64,000 nucleotides of DNA, taken from the NCBI GenBank assembly GCA_963969495.1, contig OZ018321.1, positions 101,681,578 through 101,745,577 on the forward strand, in the 5' to 3' direction. The stretch is from Ceratothoa steindachneri. Its lineage: Eukaryota > Arthropoda > Malacostraca > Isopoda > Cymothoidae. The translations under genes and the position numbers were made by a program. Shown here piece by piece: positions 1-11,355 of this stretch. A model generated the notes under the pieces. That model saw nothing but the letters and a program-made list of their open reading frames with translations, searched no databases and was not told where the DNA came from. Position 1 is the first letter of the stretch, and each line of letters opens with the position of its first letter.

Positions 1-720
1 AACCAATATTCATCTTTGCCTTTTGCACCCTTCGTACATAGAGAATAAGACTACGGTAATGTTAAAGAGCTTCTTGTAAAAATTGACTAGGCGGAATTTA
101 AGTGGGATGTTTTTGATGACTTCAAGATGTTTGCCTTCTTCCTTATCTTGCAAGGCGGATACACACAAAATTCGTGTTCCTTTGCTTTGGGGTAGCAAAG
201 CTTATGACCATCATTAGCGCAAAGTTCAGTGGCCACCGTGACATGAATTCAAACCAGGGAAGTTAAATGTTGTGATGCAGCTTCTTGTGCAGTTTCTGAA
301 TGTTTTTGATTTGGGAAGAAAGACTTTCAAGAAATCTGTTTCGTGTTTCCCAAGCGCTCTGAGGCTAGGTTCAAGAGTCGTATATTTGTTGGGTCACAAT
401 TAAACGCAATGCTAGAGTTTGAGAAACTTGAAAGAGTGAAGAACAAGGTCAAAAGAGAAGCATGGGTTTTAATTCGTAGTGCAGTTCATAGATTCTTAGG
501 AAATCACAAAGATTATTGAGAGCTTCAAGAACTTAAGCTGTCGTTTGTCCTGGAAGATGCATTTTTTGGTATTCACATCCAGCTTTCTTTTGTGAAAGCT
601 TGGGTTATATCAGTGAAGAGCATGGTGAGAGGTTCCTTTAGGATATCGCAACAATAGCGAGAGGATACCAAAGAAGATGGGATAAAGCCATGATGGGAGA
701 ATATATTATGGTCTCTAGTC
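1..720 (+). pseudogene. Uncharacterised zinc-finger/DDE-like family, copy 1 (C-terminal half)
   Basis: Frame 1 from the first base reads like the middle of a conserved family found as 'uncharacterized protein' in many invertebrates, and then changes frame several times. Recognisable blocks in family order are YGNVKELLVKID and DDFKMFAFFLILQGGYTQ (near 50-165), a linker with FKPGKLNVV, FPKRSEARFKSRIFVGSQL (346-402), an AW...FLGNHKDY block ending in a stop, and EEHGERF...YQRRWDKAMMGEY (615-700). There are at least five nonsense codons and three frame changes, so it cannot be expressed. The window edge cuts off the N-terminal part. The family function is not established to my knowledge. I infer a possible DDE-type nuclease fold, with DDFK and EEHGER holding two of the three acidic residues. 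Two more copies lie at 14310-15770 and 44959-47082. Confidence 0.72.
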
Positions 721-1470
721 AGAAAAGATAAAAGCGTTCACACTCAAAGGCACGATGTTCAAAGCACCCTTAATGTAAATATTTTTCGTAATTTATTGCT
801 CTTATTTTCTATAAAGTGCCTACATATTTCCAGGGTATGTAATACATTAAAATACAAATTTTACTTTCTCAATATCCTTACAAAATTGGAATAAATTGAA
901 CTAGACATATCGCCCAAGGAGAAAATTGCTTTTATAAACCCCATATGTAAAGCTACGAAAATCCTTACAAATTTTGATGATAGGCCAAGACTGAGCGGCA
1001 AAGTTTACATATTAAACATGAAAAATGCATAAACAAAGCCATGTTAACGTTGTGTTATTTTATTTTAGGTGTATTGAAAATAATTAAAAAAATATCAGTT
1101 AACACTTCATGTTTTCACTCTATATATACAATTAGAAAGTAGCTAGATTCTTGTTTTGTAAGTAAGGTATAAAAATTAGTATTCTTTTGCCATTTTTTCC
1201 ACGTATAATTTTACCCTTATTTATTTAAAGATATACACCACCATTTCGTTCAGGTGTCCCTTGAAGGTAGTTTGAGTTGGTATTATTTTATTGTTTGTGT
1301 TTGTACTAATCTGTTCTTAGAAATTTACAATTCCCTATCCTCACTTAGGTAGGAGGGGGGCTGCAGAAAGTTTTTAAAAAAGTTTCGCTTGGAACGGGAT
1401 GAAGTTAAAATGTGTGGCAAGGTACATCACCCGACAATCACTCCCTGAATATTTGGTAAGAACGACTAAC
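721..1470. other. AT-rich sequence, nothing recognised
   Basis: No coding similarity, terminal repeat or simple repeat stands out. A short open frame begins at 1399 on the plus strand, but it overlaps the better-supported minus-strand exon candidate at 1471-1618 and is probably its shadow. Confidence 0.5.
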
Positions 1471-1618
1471 CGGATCGTGCGTTGTGTCGAGGGCGGATAC
1501 CAGAGACTTAAGTCTGTTCAACTCCATCAGTTGCGTCTGAATATCCGGACAATGCGTCATGAAAAGCAGTACTCGGGCGCTCAAGATCTGCAGGCAGTGC
1601 GACCGGCACTGACGCCAG
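1471..1618 (-). CDS. Candidate internal exon of an unidentified host gene
   Basis: On the minus strand a 148-base, locally GC-rich segment is preceded by a good 3' splice site: a branch-like TCTAAT, a pyrimidine tract and then TCCTACAG immediately before 1618. It is followed by GTTAGT as a plausible donor just below 1471. One frame is open throughout (one base plus 49 codons) and starts WRQCRSHCLQILSAR. The product is rich in Leu with amphipathic helical spacing (FMTHCPDIQTQLMELNRL), which would suit an ARM/HEAT-type helical repeat, but I do not recognise the protein. The codons look cleaner than any surrounding transposon relic. No partner exon is identified nearby; introns could be long. 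The alternative is a chance open frame in a GC-rich island. Confidence 0.4.
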
Positions 1619-2984
1619 CTGTAGGACAAAGAAATATTAGACTTTTCTGTGCAGCATTATGTCTTCGCTGCCTGCGGATAGAAAGAAGAAAAGCGTACTA
1701 TATGAAGAACCCCCTTTCTGACCCCTACAATGTGATCTTAGGAAAAAATTCTTCATATGAACGTTTGAGTTGGAAAGGTCATGAACAACTAATGTGATAA
1801 ATTCCCTGAAACAAGTTTGCGATTGCCTTCCAATGTTGGTTTATACCATCTCTCTACTATAATACTATCAATATCAATATTATTTATTGCAAAGGTAAGA
1901 GTACTCTACTACTCCTAGGTTACAGATTGTTTTTAGTCTGAGACTAGATGATCGAGAGACTCGTATGTCAAATTTTAATGTGCACGGCTGGAATCGAACT
2001 TTGACACAGAATAGGTCAGGCAAAATCCTCTTTTATTTCAAACTTCTCATGAAAAAATGAGCCTCTTTTTTCCTATTATATTCATGACTTCATAGGCCAT
2101 AGAATGTAATTAGCTGTTCTTTTAGCCAAAAACACGTACAAAAGTAACCCCAAACCTTATGATACCTTTTAGGTGTTTGTGTCGTTGTAGTTTTGTGAAT
2201 TATCTTTGATTCATCTACCGTAATACTACTTATTTATTGAAATGAATCTTTCAGACCGCCAAAAACTAATGTTTCGAGCTGTAATAAATGAAACTTAAAC
2301 AATTCGGCAAAATTAAGAGGGTTTAGAGGCTTTTATCTTATTAAATACTAGGAACTGAGAATTTCTAGAAAAGCTTTATAGGAAGAAAACTTTTATTTTC
2401 CAGAAAAGAGGAAATGCTACAAATAGTGCAATGAATAATAAAAACTGTTACAAAATAACTTTTACCCCTTTTCCAACTTTATATTGTGCCCAACCACATC
2501 AACGGTATTAAAAAAACACTTTAGAGTTTGGAAAGTATTTCGCTCATAGACGAATTATTCTTTCCGTGGGCGACATTGTCCTGCATTTGATGAGATTTCT
2601 TTCCTTATATCGAAAAGGGAAAAATCGATATTTCATCATCAGAAAAGTTTCTATTAAGATACGGTAGAGCAAGTGGGTTTCCCTGGCCTTATTTTCGACC
2701 GGCCTTTCACAAGCGAAAGGCTCATTCGCAGTACTCAATTCTCTTGTACGGCTTCCATGTAATTTTTACCTTCTGTAGCGTCCAACTCAAAGTGGGTAAG
2801 TAATTTTTTTTAAAATTCTATTTGTTTGTTCAGTCAAAATTTGATTATGGTTAAAAGGGCTACTAGCTTTCCGTAAATGTACTGCGAATAGTAAAATGGA
2901 CAGAGCGGTCTTCGTTTGACAAGTACCTATTTGAGTCTCTCTTGGCTGACCCTTATTATTTTTAGGGATACATGAACAAAAGCA
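1619..2984. other. Unassigned AT-rich sequence with one small hairpin
   Basis: No gene is recognised. A minus-strand open frame of 64 codons at 2544-2738 has no family I know. A perfect 7-bp stem with a 6-base loop lies at 2702-2721 (GCCTTTC, ACAAGC, GAAAGGC); its role is unknown. Confidence 0.4.
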
Positions 2985-3475
2985 TTGCACACAATCATGT
3001 AATCTTATACTTAGGAGTCGCCGAGCGACTACATGTGACCACTCTTTGTTCATTCATCTCGTCTTCAACATTTATTTATTGGCCCTCTCCTGTAACACCA
3101 ATATTTCTGCTTCCAATTTATCTTTTCCATTGACTCTACGTCAAGTTCCTTTGATGCATGATCTCTTTCTCTCTCGAACAGAGAGATCAATCTCTCGCTC
3201 TCTCTCTCTCTTTTCTCTACACATATAAACAAGAGAAATTATGCTCATTGGATCAGATCCACATTATTAAAGCGTTCGATCGCATCACTTCATTTTGCAT
3301 TTATTCCCTCCACTGAAAAAATGATCTAGACTAACCAACTTTCAGCCTTTCATTTAATAAACAACTTTAACTTCCGAAACAAAGTCATATTCTCAACAAG
3401 TTGTTAATAAAAATCCAAATACGATCTTATTTGGTCGAACCCTCGAAAAAGAACCAACCTCTCTCACTACAAGTG
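2985..3475 (+). repeat. Diverged ~0.5 kb direct duplication, unit 1
   Basis: This segment aligns by eye with 3510-4010. Shared landmarks in the same order are GCACACAATCATGTAATCTT, CATTCATCTC, CCAATATTTCTGCTTC, CAAGTTCCTTTGAT, a CT-rich tract, an ACATATAAA/ACACATAAA motif, CAGATCCACATTA, and TATTTGGTCGA followed by CCTC. The two units differ by many substitutions and indels, so the duplication is old. It may be a tandem fragment of an LTR or of a 5' leader. No coding capacity is seen. Confidence 0.65.
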
Positions 3476-3509
3476 TATTCATTGTAGAGATTCATGGAGA
3501 AAGAAGTTG

Positions 3510-4010
3510 CACACAATCATGTAATCTTACACTTATGGGTCGGCTAGTGACTATATGCTCATTCATCTCTTCTTAAACCATTTTTTTGGGCCCTGGCTTA
3601 TAACAACAATATTTCTACTTCTATTTTATTTTACTTTGTCTCTATGACAGGTTCCTTTGATTGCAGGATCTCTGCTCTCTCTCTCTCCTCTCTATCTCTC
3701 TCTCTCTCCCTCTCTCACTCCCTCTCTCTCTCTTTCTCCTCTCTCTCTCTTTCTACCTCGCTCTCTATCTCTCAAACAAAACTCCTTCTCCCCAAACCCC
3801 ATGGTCGTGCCTATCTTCTTTACACATAAAAGAACAGATCCACATTAAAAGGAGAGTCGAGCATACACTTTGTGTTCAGCGTTGTGGATTCATCCAACCA
3901 CATAGGTGGACAGTAAATTATCAAAGTTCCAAAATAAAGTTATTTTTATCAAGTCGTTTATAAAAATTCAAATCCGAACTTATTTGGTCGACATCCTCAA
4001 GAACGAACTC
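3510..4010 (+). repeat. Diverged ~0.5 kb direct duplication, unit 2
   Basis: Partner of 2985-3475 in the same orientation, with a longer CT microsatellite in the same relative place. The open frames of Ser and Leu over the CT tract are products of the simple repeat and are not genes. Confidence 0.65.
3668..3771 (+). repeat. (CT)n-rich microsatellite
   Basis: Imperfect CT/TCTC tract of about 100 bases with CCTC and TATC interruptions. A shorter related tract lies at 3160-3219 at the same place in the other duplication unit, so the microsatellite predates or grew within the duplicated segment. Confidence 0.9.
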
Positions 4011-4079
4011 AAATCATGTAGCAGAGATGTAATGTTGTTCCAACCCAAAACTGTCGACCGTACCACAATTAATCAAAGC

Positions 4080-4290
4080 ATCAACCCACTAATTTCGCTA
4101 CAAGTATCAATCAACTTACCGCTCTCGGTACAAGTATCAAAGAACCGACCCCTCTTGCTACAAGTGCTAACGCCAGGAGTGACATCAAAAATCATCATCG
4201 AACGGATTGAAGTAAAAAATCATCATCATCCTCGAACGGAGTGACTTCAAAAATCTCCTCATCATATGAAACCATCGCATAAAATTTCTG
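4080..4290 (+). repeat. Two short degenerate tandem repeats
   Basis: Units of about 29-31 bases ending in CTACAAGT or GTACAAGT recur three times at 4085-4175, and a diverged form occurs near 3455. They are followed by three units built on TCAAAAATCATCATC and CTCGAACGG at 4180-4260. A short open frame starting MDPIQPF follows at 4334 and stops after 37 codons. It could be the start of a retroelement gag, but the match is too weak to call. Confidence 0.5.
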
Positions 4291-4639
4291 AATTCGTCAT
4301 CGATTTTTTTAAAAAATCTAACTAAGTACAACCATGGACCCCATCCAACCTTTCATCAAGGATCCTCATTCATCTAATAGAAGCACTAACTCGACTCAAC
4401 AGGCCGCTCAACGTCTGCGACGCACACCACTTTTCAATAAATGACGAAAATTTGAGAATTTCAACTTACAGTGTGAGATATGGTCGCAAAACCTCTCTCG
4501 TGCCGACTTGTTGATTCGGTGAATTATCTGTGCGCTTCACTTTTCATTAATTCATTATAAATTATTCATTTGCACTCACATAAATTAATTATTGCACTCA
4601 CAGAAAGATATGACAAAATGCCATCAATGTATCCATCTC

Positions 4640-4840
4640 ACATAGTGCTATAGGAGCTGTATAATGATTTCTCTCTTGTTGTTTGGTAGGCTGGGTTATG
4701 TGATCAACGAGCTTCCTTAGAATGAAGTAAAAAATATAGCTGGATTCTTTACTCCTTGGTAAACAGGTGGAACAAGCCTTGAAATGAAGAACGGATATAA
4801 CAATTTCTTTCTTTTTGAATAATAATGATTGCTAATTACG
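4640..4840 (-). mobile_element. Fragment of the same repeat as the Gypsy 5' LTR region
   Basis: This stretch aligns in the same orientation with 17170-17357. Shared blocks include GGTAGGCTGG, TATGTGATCAACGA, CTTCCTTAGAAT, ATATAGCTGGATT and TTGAATAATAATGATTGCTAA. Because the 17 kb copy lies where the 5' LTR of the minus-strand Gypsy element should be, this is best read as a solo LTR or LTR fragment of that family. Confidence 0.55.
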
Positions 4841-4844
4841 CTAG

Positions 4845-5172
4845 CTATAACTACATATAATGGACAGAGATAAGCCTGCCCTCCAGGCAAGTAGTATCTC
4901 TATGCAAACTTCTTACTTCTTTTAGCCTCCAACATCTATTATTTTTTTACTATCACATTCGCACACACGACTCACAGTAGATACGTGGGACAGGGGTCAC
5001 GATAAACTGCAAGTAACAGTTAAACACAAGCGACACATCGTTTTTTCGGATTCCACGTTAAGCTGTAGGACCCATGACTAACTAAGTCAACTTTTGTCTC
5101 TTACTATTTTCTTTGTTGTCCTATCATAACACTTTTTTCTTCCTCTCCTTCTTACTTATATCCGCCGTACTC
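4845..5172 (+). repeat. LINE 3'-end repeat, copy R1 (5'-truncated)
   Basis: About 330 bases shared with 11030-11355 and 33955-34183. It starts with CTAGCTATAACTAC, has the hairpin GCCTGCCCTCCAGGC at 4874-4888, then GTAGATACGTGGGACAGGG and GGATTCCACGTTAAGCTGTAGG, and ends TATCCGCCGTAC. In the other two places it directly follows a LINE RT C-terminus and 3' UTR, so it is taken as the 3' end of LINE subfamily A/F. This copy is 5'-truncated and abuts an LTR fragment. Confidence 0.7.
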
Positions 5173-5929
5173 ACACTGCTTGGAGCCTACTTTGGCTCTA
5201 GACAGTGTGACTATGGAGGTCTAAAAAGGAGTACAGGGCCTCCCCCTCTCCTTCCTTGGCCGCTCCATCAGGGCCAAGGGGGCAGGAGGAGGGGGGGTCG
5301 GAAGAGCGGTTTTTGTCTCGCACTTCTCTTTTCATTTCATTTCATTTCCAATTTTTTTATTTTCTCAGTCTGTACGCTTGCTCTCTCGCTGCGAACTGGT
5401 AAAGGCTATCTCAGGTAAAGGAAGAAAAGTTTTAGCAAGGACCTAAAAACGCTTTTCTCAAGCAAACTTCTAAGAATATATATAAGCGATCCTCGGTCTG
5501 ATTGGAGATTACTCCTGTTCCTCTTGAGCGAAGTTGCCCCCCTCCCGCAGGGGTTGCTCTTCCTTATTCTAAATTCTTGACTCTGTATTTATACTTTTTT
5601 CTTAAACTTAATTCTCACTTATTCTTAATTCTTGACTCTATATTCATACTTTTTTCTCAAACTTAATTCTCACTAGCATTACATAACTTGGTCACCGGCA
5701 AGGTCTGAGTGGCAGTTGGTACGGAGCCAGATCAGGGGTCCGATTCTCGCTCACGATCCAGAACCCGACTGTGGACGGCTGTTAGGGCTAGGCCCAGATA
5801 GGTAGAGTTGACCCTGGAGAGTGCGAAAGCTGGAAGGTCAGAGAGATAGAACTAGGACTGGATAAAGTGTCCACAGCCGAAGATCGATAGAAGAACCCCT
5901 CTCTTTGGAGAGGGGATGACTTCCAGGGA
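5173..5929 (+). other. Presumed 5' region of LINE-A, no clear ORF
   Basis: GC-rich pyrimidine/purine stretch at 5220-5300, then a tandem duplication of about 56 bases at 5565-5675 (two units built on ATTCTTGACTCT and ACTTAATTCTCACT). The segment precedes the first recognisable ORF1 block of LINE-A and may be its 5' UTR. A weakly tRNA-like stretch near 5690-5760 was considered and rejected. Confidence 0.35.
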
Positions 5930-6565
5930 AGATAGACCCACGGGACTTCAAAAGGCTTCCCCTTAAACTCATACCCAACGGAAGGAAAAGATCACCACAA
6001 GAAGTAGTGCAATGCATATTTACTGACCTGGAAATACCAATAATCAAATGGATTGATACACCATCCGGATTCACAGTTATTTGCCCAGAAAATAAAGACG
6101 TAGAGCAGCTACTATTATCTGCTGGGAGCATTTGGCTAAGGAAGTTGGATTTGGAAGCAAGAGTACCCACACAAATCACGTCTAACAGAAGTGTGCATCT
6201 GCCGAAAAATCGAGTACTGGGTAGGAAAGCACTCATGCCAAGAAAGAAAAGAAGAACCGCATGAGAGGCAGAAATGGCTTAAGATAGCAGAGGTGGTCAA
6301 ATTTAAAGATCACACTCACGTTTTCAAGGTCATTTGCGAATCTACCGAAATGGCTTCAAGGATCATCGAACAGGGACTTCTTGCTTTCAACATGAGAATC
6401 CCATCCGCCAAAATACAGATATGCTTTAGCTGTTATGCGTTGGAGGAACCTACGACTCAAAATTGCCCCACAAAAGACCTAATCATCTCTTCTGAATGTG
6501 TAACCAAGGGCCATTCTTGGCATTATTGCAACAACACAGATAAAAGCTGCATTAAATGCCAAGGG
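5930..6565 (+). pseudogene. LINE-A ORF1 (gag-like, zinc knuckle), first part
   Basis: Nucleic-acid-binding ORF1 of an I-like non-LTR retrotransposon. The block PRDFKRLPLKLIPNGRK starts near 5938. After a frameshift near 6220 the frame reads KIAEVVKFKDHTHVFKV, then a zinc knuckle of the type CFSCYALEEPTTQNC followed by HSWHYC and SCIKC. The same order (KFxxHTHVFK, then Cx2CY...C) occurs in LINE-D and LINE-E, which is why I assign it. The ORF is cut at about 6566, where a different LINE's RT tail begins, and resumes after 7453. Non-functional because of the frameshift and the insertion. Confidence 0.7.
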
Positions 6566-7453
6566 GGACAATTACCAGCCACTTCAAGATACCCTGAATC
6601 ACCTCCTCACCTAGGCAGCTGATAATCACGTGATAGTGAACCACAATAAGACTGTTACGTTCCCCCTTGATCTCGCCACCACCCCGTCCCATTCCCTCAT
6701 CCCTCACGCTGGAGGACCACAGCCTGAAAATTGTTCGATCTGCCAGGGTTCTTGGTGTCACTATGGAAGACAGGCTGTCATGGGACCCGCACGTCAACAC
6801 CGTTGTGTTCTCGGCCTCCTTCAGACTGTATATGCTGCGCCGCCTTAAGTCACTCAAAGTCCCATTATTCGAGCTCTACAGCATATACAGGACTTTCATA
6901 CTGCCCTGGCTTACGTATGCATCCCCAGCCTGGTCCTTCAGCCTCAACGCGGCACAACGAGAGAGGTTGGAAAGAGTGCAAAAAAGAGCCTTGAAGATCG
7001 TGGTTGGCCTCTCCTACAATGGCTATTATAATGCCTTGATAACCCTGGGACTCTCTCCCCTCGCTATAGTTTACCGAAAAGCAATAATCCAATTCGGCAA
7101 ACAACTGCACAACAACCCTCGCCACCCTCACCTCCTGCCGCCCCTGGCTTTCCCTCCTCGCCACGCCACTCGCTTCCACAACCTCCTCGTCCCCATCAGA
7201 TTACGTACTAGCAGGCACCATAAAAGCCCAATCCCAACAATTGTGAAATATATAAATGAGGAGAATAAACTTAATTGAATACATGTATTGTACATAAGCA
7301 GACTGTCTGTAAATTATCTGTAAATACTATCATTACGCTACCCTTGTAAATACTCTTCCCATTCGCTGTATAATACCTTTTAAATGTTGAAATTTGTCAG
7401 TTGAAATGACTGTTTGAATCCTAAATAAACCATTTTATTATTATTATTATTAT
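6566..7453 (+). mobile_element. 5'-truncated LINE of another family inserted in LINE-A ORF1
   Basis: Starts inside an RT domain (LQDTLNHLLT, then NKTVTF) and continues in an open frame to 7275 with ARVLGVTMEDRLSWDPHVN, LYMLRRLKS, LPWLTYASPAW, RLERVQKRALKIVVG and PRHPHLLPP. This is the thumb and C-terminal region typical of Jockey/CR1-group RTs. The 3' end has an AATAAA at 7424-7429 and a (TTA)n/(ATT)n tail to 7453, the usual 3' end of a target-primed insertion. The catalytic part is missing, so this is a dead-on-arrival copy. It is better preserved than its host LINE, so it is younger. Confidence 0.8.
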
Positions 7454-7454
7454 A

Positions 7455-7905
7455 CTCTGGTCATAATCTGTTCCAGAAGAAGAGAAATTATAAAGAGAAA
7501 AGAAACAGAGTCAAGCATAAATAATGCTAACCTTAATAAAACTCATACGGATCAATGGCAAAAAGTGACGAACAAGGACCAGTAACACAAATAAATTTAG
7601 ATGGTACAGAAAAGAAAAAACATGAGTTAATCGAAGAGGCGAAAGGAAACCAACAGGTAGCAGAAACAGAAGAGGCCACAAATAGCGATGACTCAGAGAC
7701 TGAAAATACCTCCGACGACACAGAGCAAGAGTGCACACGGGTTGCTCGCAGGAAAGTGCAAAGATTTAAGAGATATAAATCCGCAAGTAAATGGGGTCCA
7801 TCACTTAGAGATAAATTGCCAGAAGGACCCTCGAACGCAGTCAGCAGTGGGGGAACCAAGGAGAAAAGAAAGAAGAACCAGAAAAAGAAGAAGAAACACC
7901 GCTAA
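7455..7905 (+). pseudogene. LINE-A ORF1, C-terminal part after the insertion
   Basis: The frame starting at 7555 reads an acidic and polar stretch (EATNSDDSETENTSDDTEQ) and ends in a Lys-rich tail. LINE-E ORF1 also ends with an acidic, Ser-rich then basic tail, which supports its place downstream of the zinc knuckle. The gene stops 47 bases before the ORF2 ATG at 7953. No domain beyond low-complexity charge is seen. Confidence 0.55.
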
Positions 7906-7952
7906 CTTAACAGATAGGACAAACAAAACGAAAAACGAATAAACTAACGGAA

Positions 7953-10409
7953 ATGGACAATTTAATTATGGATATTAAGAAATTAAAAATACTACAAATT
8001 AACACATGTGGATGGAAAGACAAGGAAATTATGTACGGGAACTTATTCAGAAAGATTGACCCAGATGTTATACTGATATCAAAACATGGAAGAAACACAG
8101 AAAACGATAAATTAAAGATATGGAACTACAATGTTATTAACACAAATCCTTCAGGAAAAACACACGACGGAGCGGCAATAGCTGTCAAGCAAGGATTGCA
8201 GTACAAAACAATACAAGGATTAGAGGATGCACATTTAGTTATAGAAATTAAAATGGAATTAAGCAACATCATTGTCGCAACTGGATACCAGCCACCCAGG
8301 CGCCCCCAATTACCGGTACAAAACTTTACTAAGCTGTTCAACTATAGGATACCGATCATTTTGATGAGCGATTTAAACGCCCATTGCGGGGCTACTGGGT
8401 ACCGAAATACAAAAAGAGTAGGAAGACAACTTAACACGCTTATCAATAGACATATATGGCAAAGACTGGGACCCAATTTCCCTACATACTTACTAAGAGA
8501 ACATACAACAAAACTGGACATCTGCCTGACTAACTTCAATCTGTTCATTAACTATTTTATGGAACCAGTGAATGTTCCTTTCAGTGACCACACTGCAACT
8601 CTAATTCACATAAACAAGAATCCTATACAAATCCCGTCCGAGAAATGGAAGGCCTACCATAGAGCGGATTAAAATAAGTACAAAGAATTACTTCAGACCT
8701 ACGTGCCCAGCCCTCTCGGGGAGGCCACTCTAGAGTAATTCGACGGGGAGTTGGATAGGATCAGAGAAGAAATTAAAAGGACAGAGAAGGGGGCCGTCCC
8801 CATTAACTCGTTCCAAACCATTAGACAATTTAGGTGGAGGGCAGAAATGGTGGCTTTGAGCGAGGAGATCGGCCTGGTGGCAGAAAATATGAGAAGATTC
8901 GGAACATCAAGGGAAGCATACAACGCACTCATAAGACAGAAAAGAGAACTAATATCAGTTATTTATGAAAAACAGAAAGAGAAATGGGATCAGCACATCG
9001 AGATAATAGATGTGGAAACATCACCAAGGGAATTTTGGAAACATATCAACAGATTAAAGACATGGATAGCAAGGGAGAAAATGAAAATTAAGGATGCAGA
9101 CAACAACATTTTAGAAGATGAGGAAGAAATAGAGGCATTATTTAGAGCGCGTGCTAGAGAAATGTATTCAAAATTAGCGAAGAAGAGAACGAGGACTATG
9201 ACATTGAATTCGAACATCAGATCGTTGACGAACTCAATTGGGATATCGCAAGGATATACTTCCTCCACTTTGTCGAGGTAAGGAGAAATAACAACGAAGG
9301 AATAGATGCAATCATTATATCTGAGGAATTAAGAAAAACGATAAAGACAGAGAGCCACAGGCAGATCGGACTTACCAGATAAAATTACCTTGAAGCTCCC
9401 CCGAACATACTTTAGAACGTGAGAAACGGCTTTAATGCGTGCTTGAACACGGGATACTTTCATGATGAACTGAAAGTGGCGAAGATGATATTCATAGCCA
9501 AGGTGGGAAAACCCCAGATCAAGTGGGTAATTACCACCCTGTCTTGCTACCAGATTTCATAGGTCGGGTATTGGAAAAAATATAATTAATAACAGACTGT
9601 CCAAATTCCTCAAAGATAATGGCCGGAGAAACAGTTGCCAATTTGGCTTCAGGAAAAGTAGAAGCACGGAGATGACACTTGGAATCATCCTAGAAAAGAT
9701 AACGAAAGCAAAGAGAAAAAAAAATTAGCGTAGACATCGTATGCCTGGACGTTTCCAAGGCATTCGACAGAGTAGGGCAGAGGGGTATGCAACTCAAGAT
9801 ACTCAGATTAGGTATGAACAACAAGATCAAAAGGATTTTATGTGATTATGTAATGGAAAGACGTGCTTATGTGTAAATAGGACGACATCAAGGTGAAATA
9901 TCCGAGTTCGCTGCGGGCTTGCGCCAAGGCGGATCTCTGACTCCCTCTTTCCATACAATCTACACAGCACATATATCATCACCAAGAAATGAGGGTTGCT
10001 TGAACATCAAATTTTCCGACGAAGTCACCCAGATCATAGTTTACCCCACAGGAATGGCCCATTGCAAGCTAGGCTGACTGCAGAAGAGATAAGAAGCATT
10101 AATAGATATGAAGAAAAATGGAAAATTAAAACCAACAGGAATAAATTTAACATGGTAACCGTGTACAGGAGGATCATCTCAGATGTATACGTAGAAGGAC
10201 AGCGCTACATATACCAAAAGGAATGTAAGGTGCTTGAACTAACCATTACGAGATCAGATTATAAAAAGCACGTAACTGAGAGAGTAAATCAAGCGAAGAG
10301 CGTCCTGGAATTATTGTTCAAGTTAGTCAACTTAAGCAAGGAAAACAAGAGGAATCATTTTCAAGCCATATTACAGTCCGCCATTATTTATCCAACCATC
10401 GCGATGTAG
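7953..10409 (+). pseudogene. LINE-A ORF2: APE endonuclease and reverse transcriptase, decayed
   Basis: The first 239 codons (7953-8672) are an apurinic-type endonuclease. KILQINTCGWKDKE opens the domain, MSDLNAHCG holds the Asp-Asn pair and SDHTATLIHI is the closing SDH motif. A coiled, charged linker follows (8751-9281, SPREFWKHINRLK), then a badly broken RT: YFHDELKVAKMIF near 9459, a VSKAFDRV block near 9750, a GGSLTP block near 9930 and FSDEVTQII at 10014 in place of the catalytic FADD motif. The frame at 9996-10409 carries the RT C-terminus (EEKWKIKTNRNKF). Stops and frameshifts throughout. Clade: I-like by motif style, not proven. Confidence 0.78.
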
Positions 10410-11355
10410 ACGATCTCGAGAAATAACCTATTAAGACTCCATGAAGTCCAAAACAAAGCTATATACTTAATAACAAAGACTAGAAAAGGTGAAAAAACAA
10501 GACTACATGACCTGCACAGAGAAGCAAGAATAAAGTCACTCTACAACATAATTCCAAAAGGAGTAAGGATAGTCATAGAAAAGACAGAATGAAGTAGGAA
10601 TTGAATTAACCAACCAAATTGCCCAAAGAGAAGGATGAAGATCACACAGATTATTCCCAAGTTTTCCAAGGAAGTTAGAAGGAAGAGAAGAGGACGAAGA
10701 AGAAATCTACACCTAGAAAAAGAGATGAATATTCGACGACGACTAAGATTAATTAAATGACCGAAGCATCACCAGCGAATAGCATATAGTAAATCATAAC
10801 TAGGATAGGAATACGAAAGAATAGATAGAGAGATAGAAACCTACACCAGTTTTAGTAAGAATAATTATTAATAACAGTTTAAACGCCTCATAAATACCAA
10901 CGCTACTTAGACATAATGAAAATAGATGCATATACAAAAATAAACTAAAATAAAAAATAAATAAATAAAAAAATGACAGCAATGAGGGACACTCACGGAA
11001 ATACAAATTTTCTAACTTTATCACACTAGCTATAACTACCTATATTGTACAGAAATAAGCCTGACCTCCAGGCAACTAGCATCTCTTTGCAAACCTCTTA
11101 CTTACTTCAGCCTTCAAAATGTATTCTTTTTTACTATCACATTTGCACACGGGACTGGCAGTAGATACGTGGGACAGGGATCAGGATTACCTGCAAAGTT
11201 ATAGTGAGAAACAAGCGACACATCGTGGTTTGGATTCCACGTTAAGCTGTAGGTCCCATGACTAACTAAGTCCACTTTTGTTACCTACTATTTTCTTTGC
11301 TGTCCTATCCTAACACTTTCTTCTTCCTCTCCCTCTCACTCCTATCCGCCGTACT
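10410..11355 (+). mobile_element. LINE-A RT tail and 3' UTR, ending with repeat R2
   Basis: 10410-10760 still matches LINE-F coding and distal sequence (GAATTAACCAACCAAATTGC in both). The 3' UTR carries the conserved hairpin position in decayed form (AGTTTAAACGCC near 10876) and AAATACAAATTTTC at 11002. The 330-base repeat 11030-11355 holds the perfect hairpin GCCTGACCTCCAGGC at 11059-11073. The whole 3' UTR is shared with LINE-F at 33526-34183. Confidence 0.7.

Noticed and set aside
1399..1797. 132-codon plus-strand open frame
   Set aside because: Overlaps the splice-flanked minus-strand exon candidate. Its composition (Arg, Leu, Gln) looks like the antisense of that exon, and no family is recognised.
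3644..3963. Three overlapping Ser/Leu-rich open frames
   Set aside because: Products of the CT microsatellite in three frames.
5690..5760. tRNA-like stretch with GGTCCGATTCTC resembling a B box
   Set aside because: The A-box candidate and arm pairing do not hold up by eye, and the B-box match is weak.
7555..7905. Lys-rich, acidic ORF as an independent nuclear protein
   Set aside because: Position between the ORF1 zinc knuckle and ORF2, and the like tail in LINE-E, make it the C-terminus of LINE-A ORF1.
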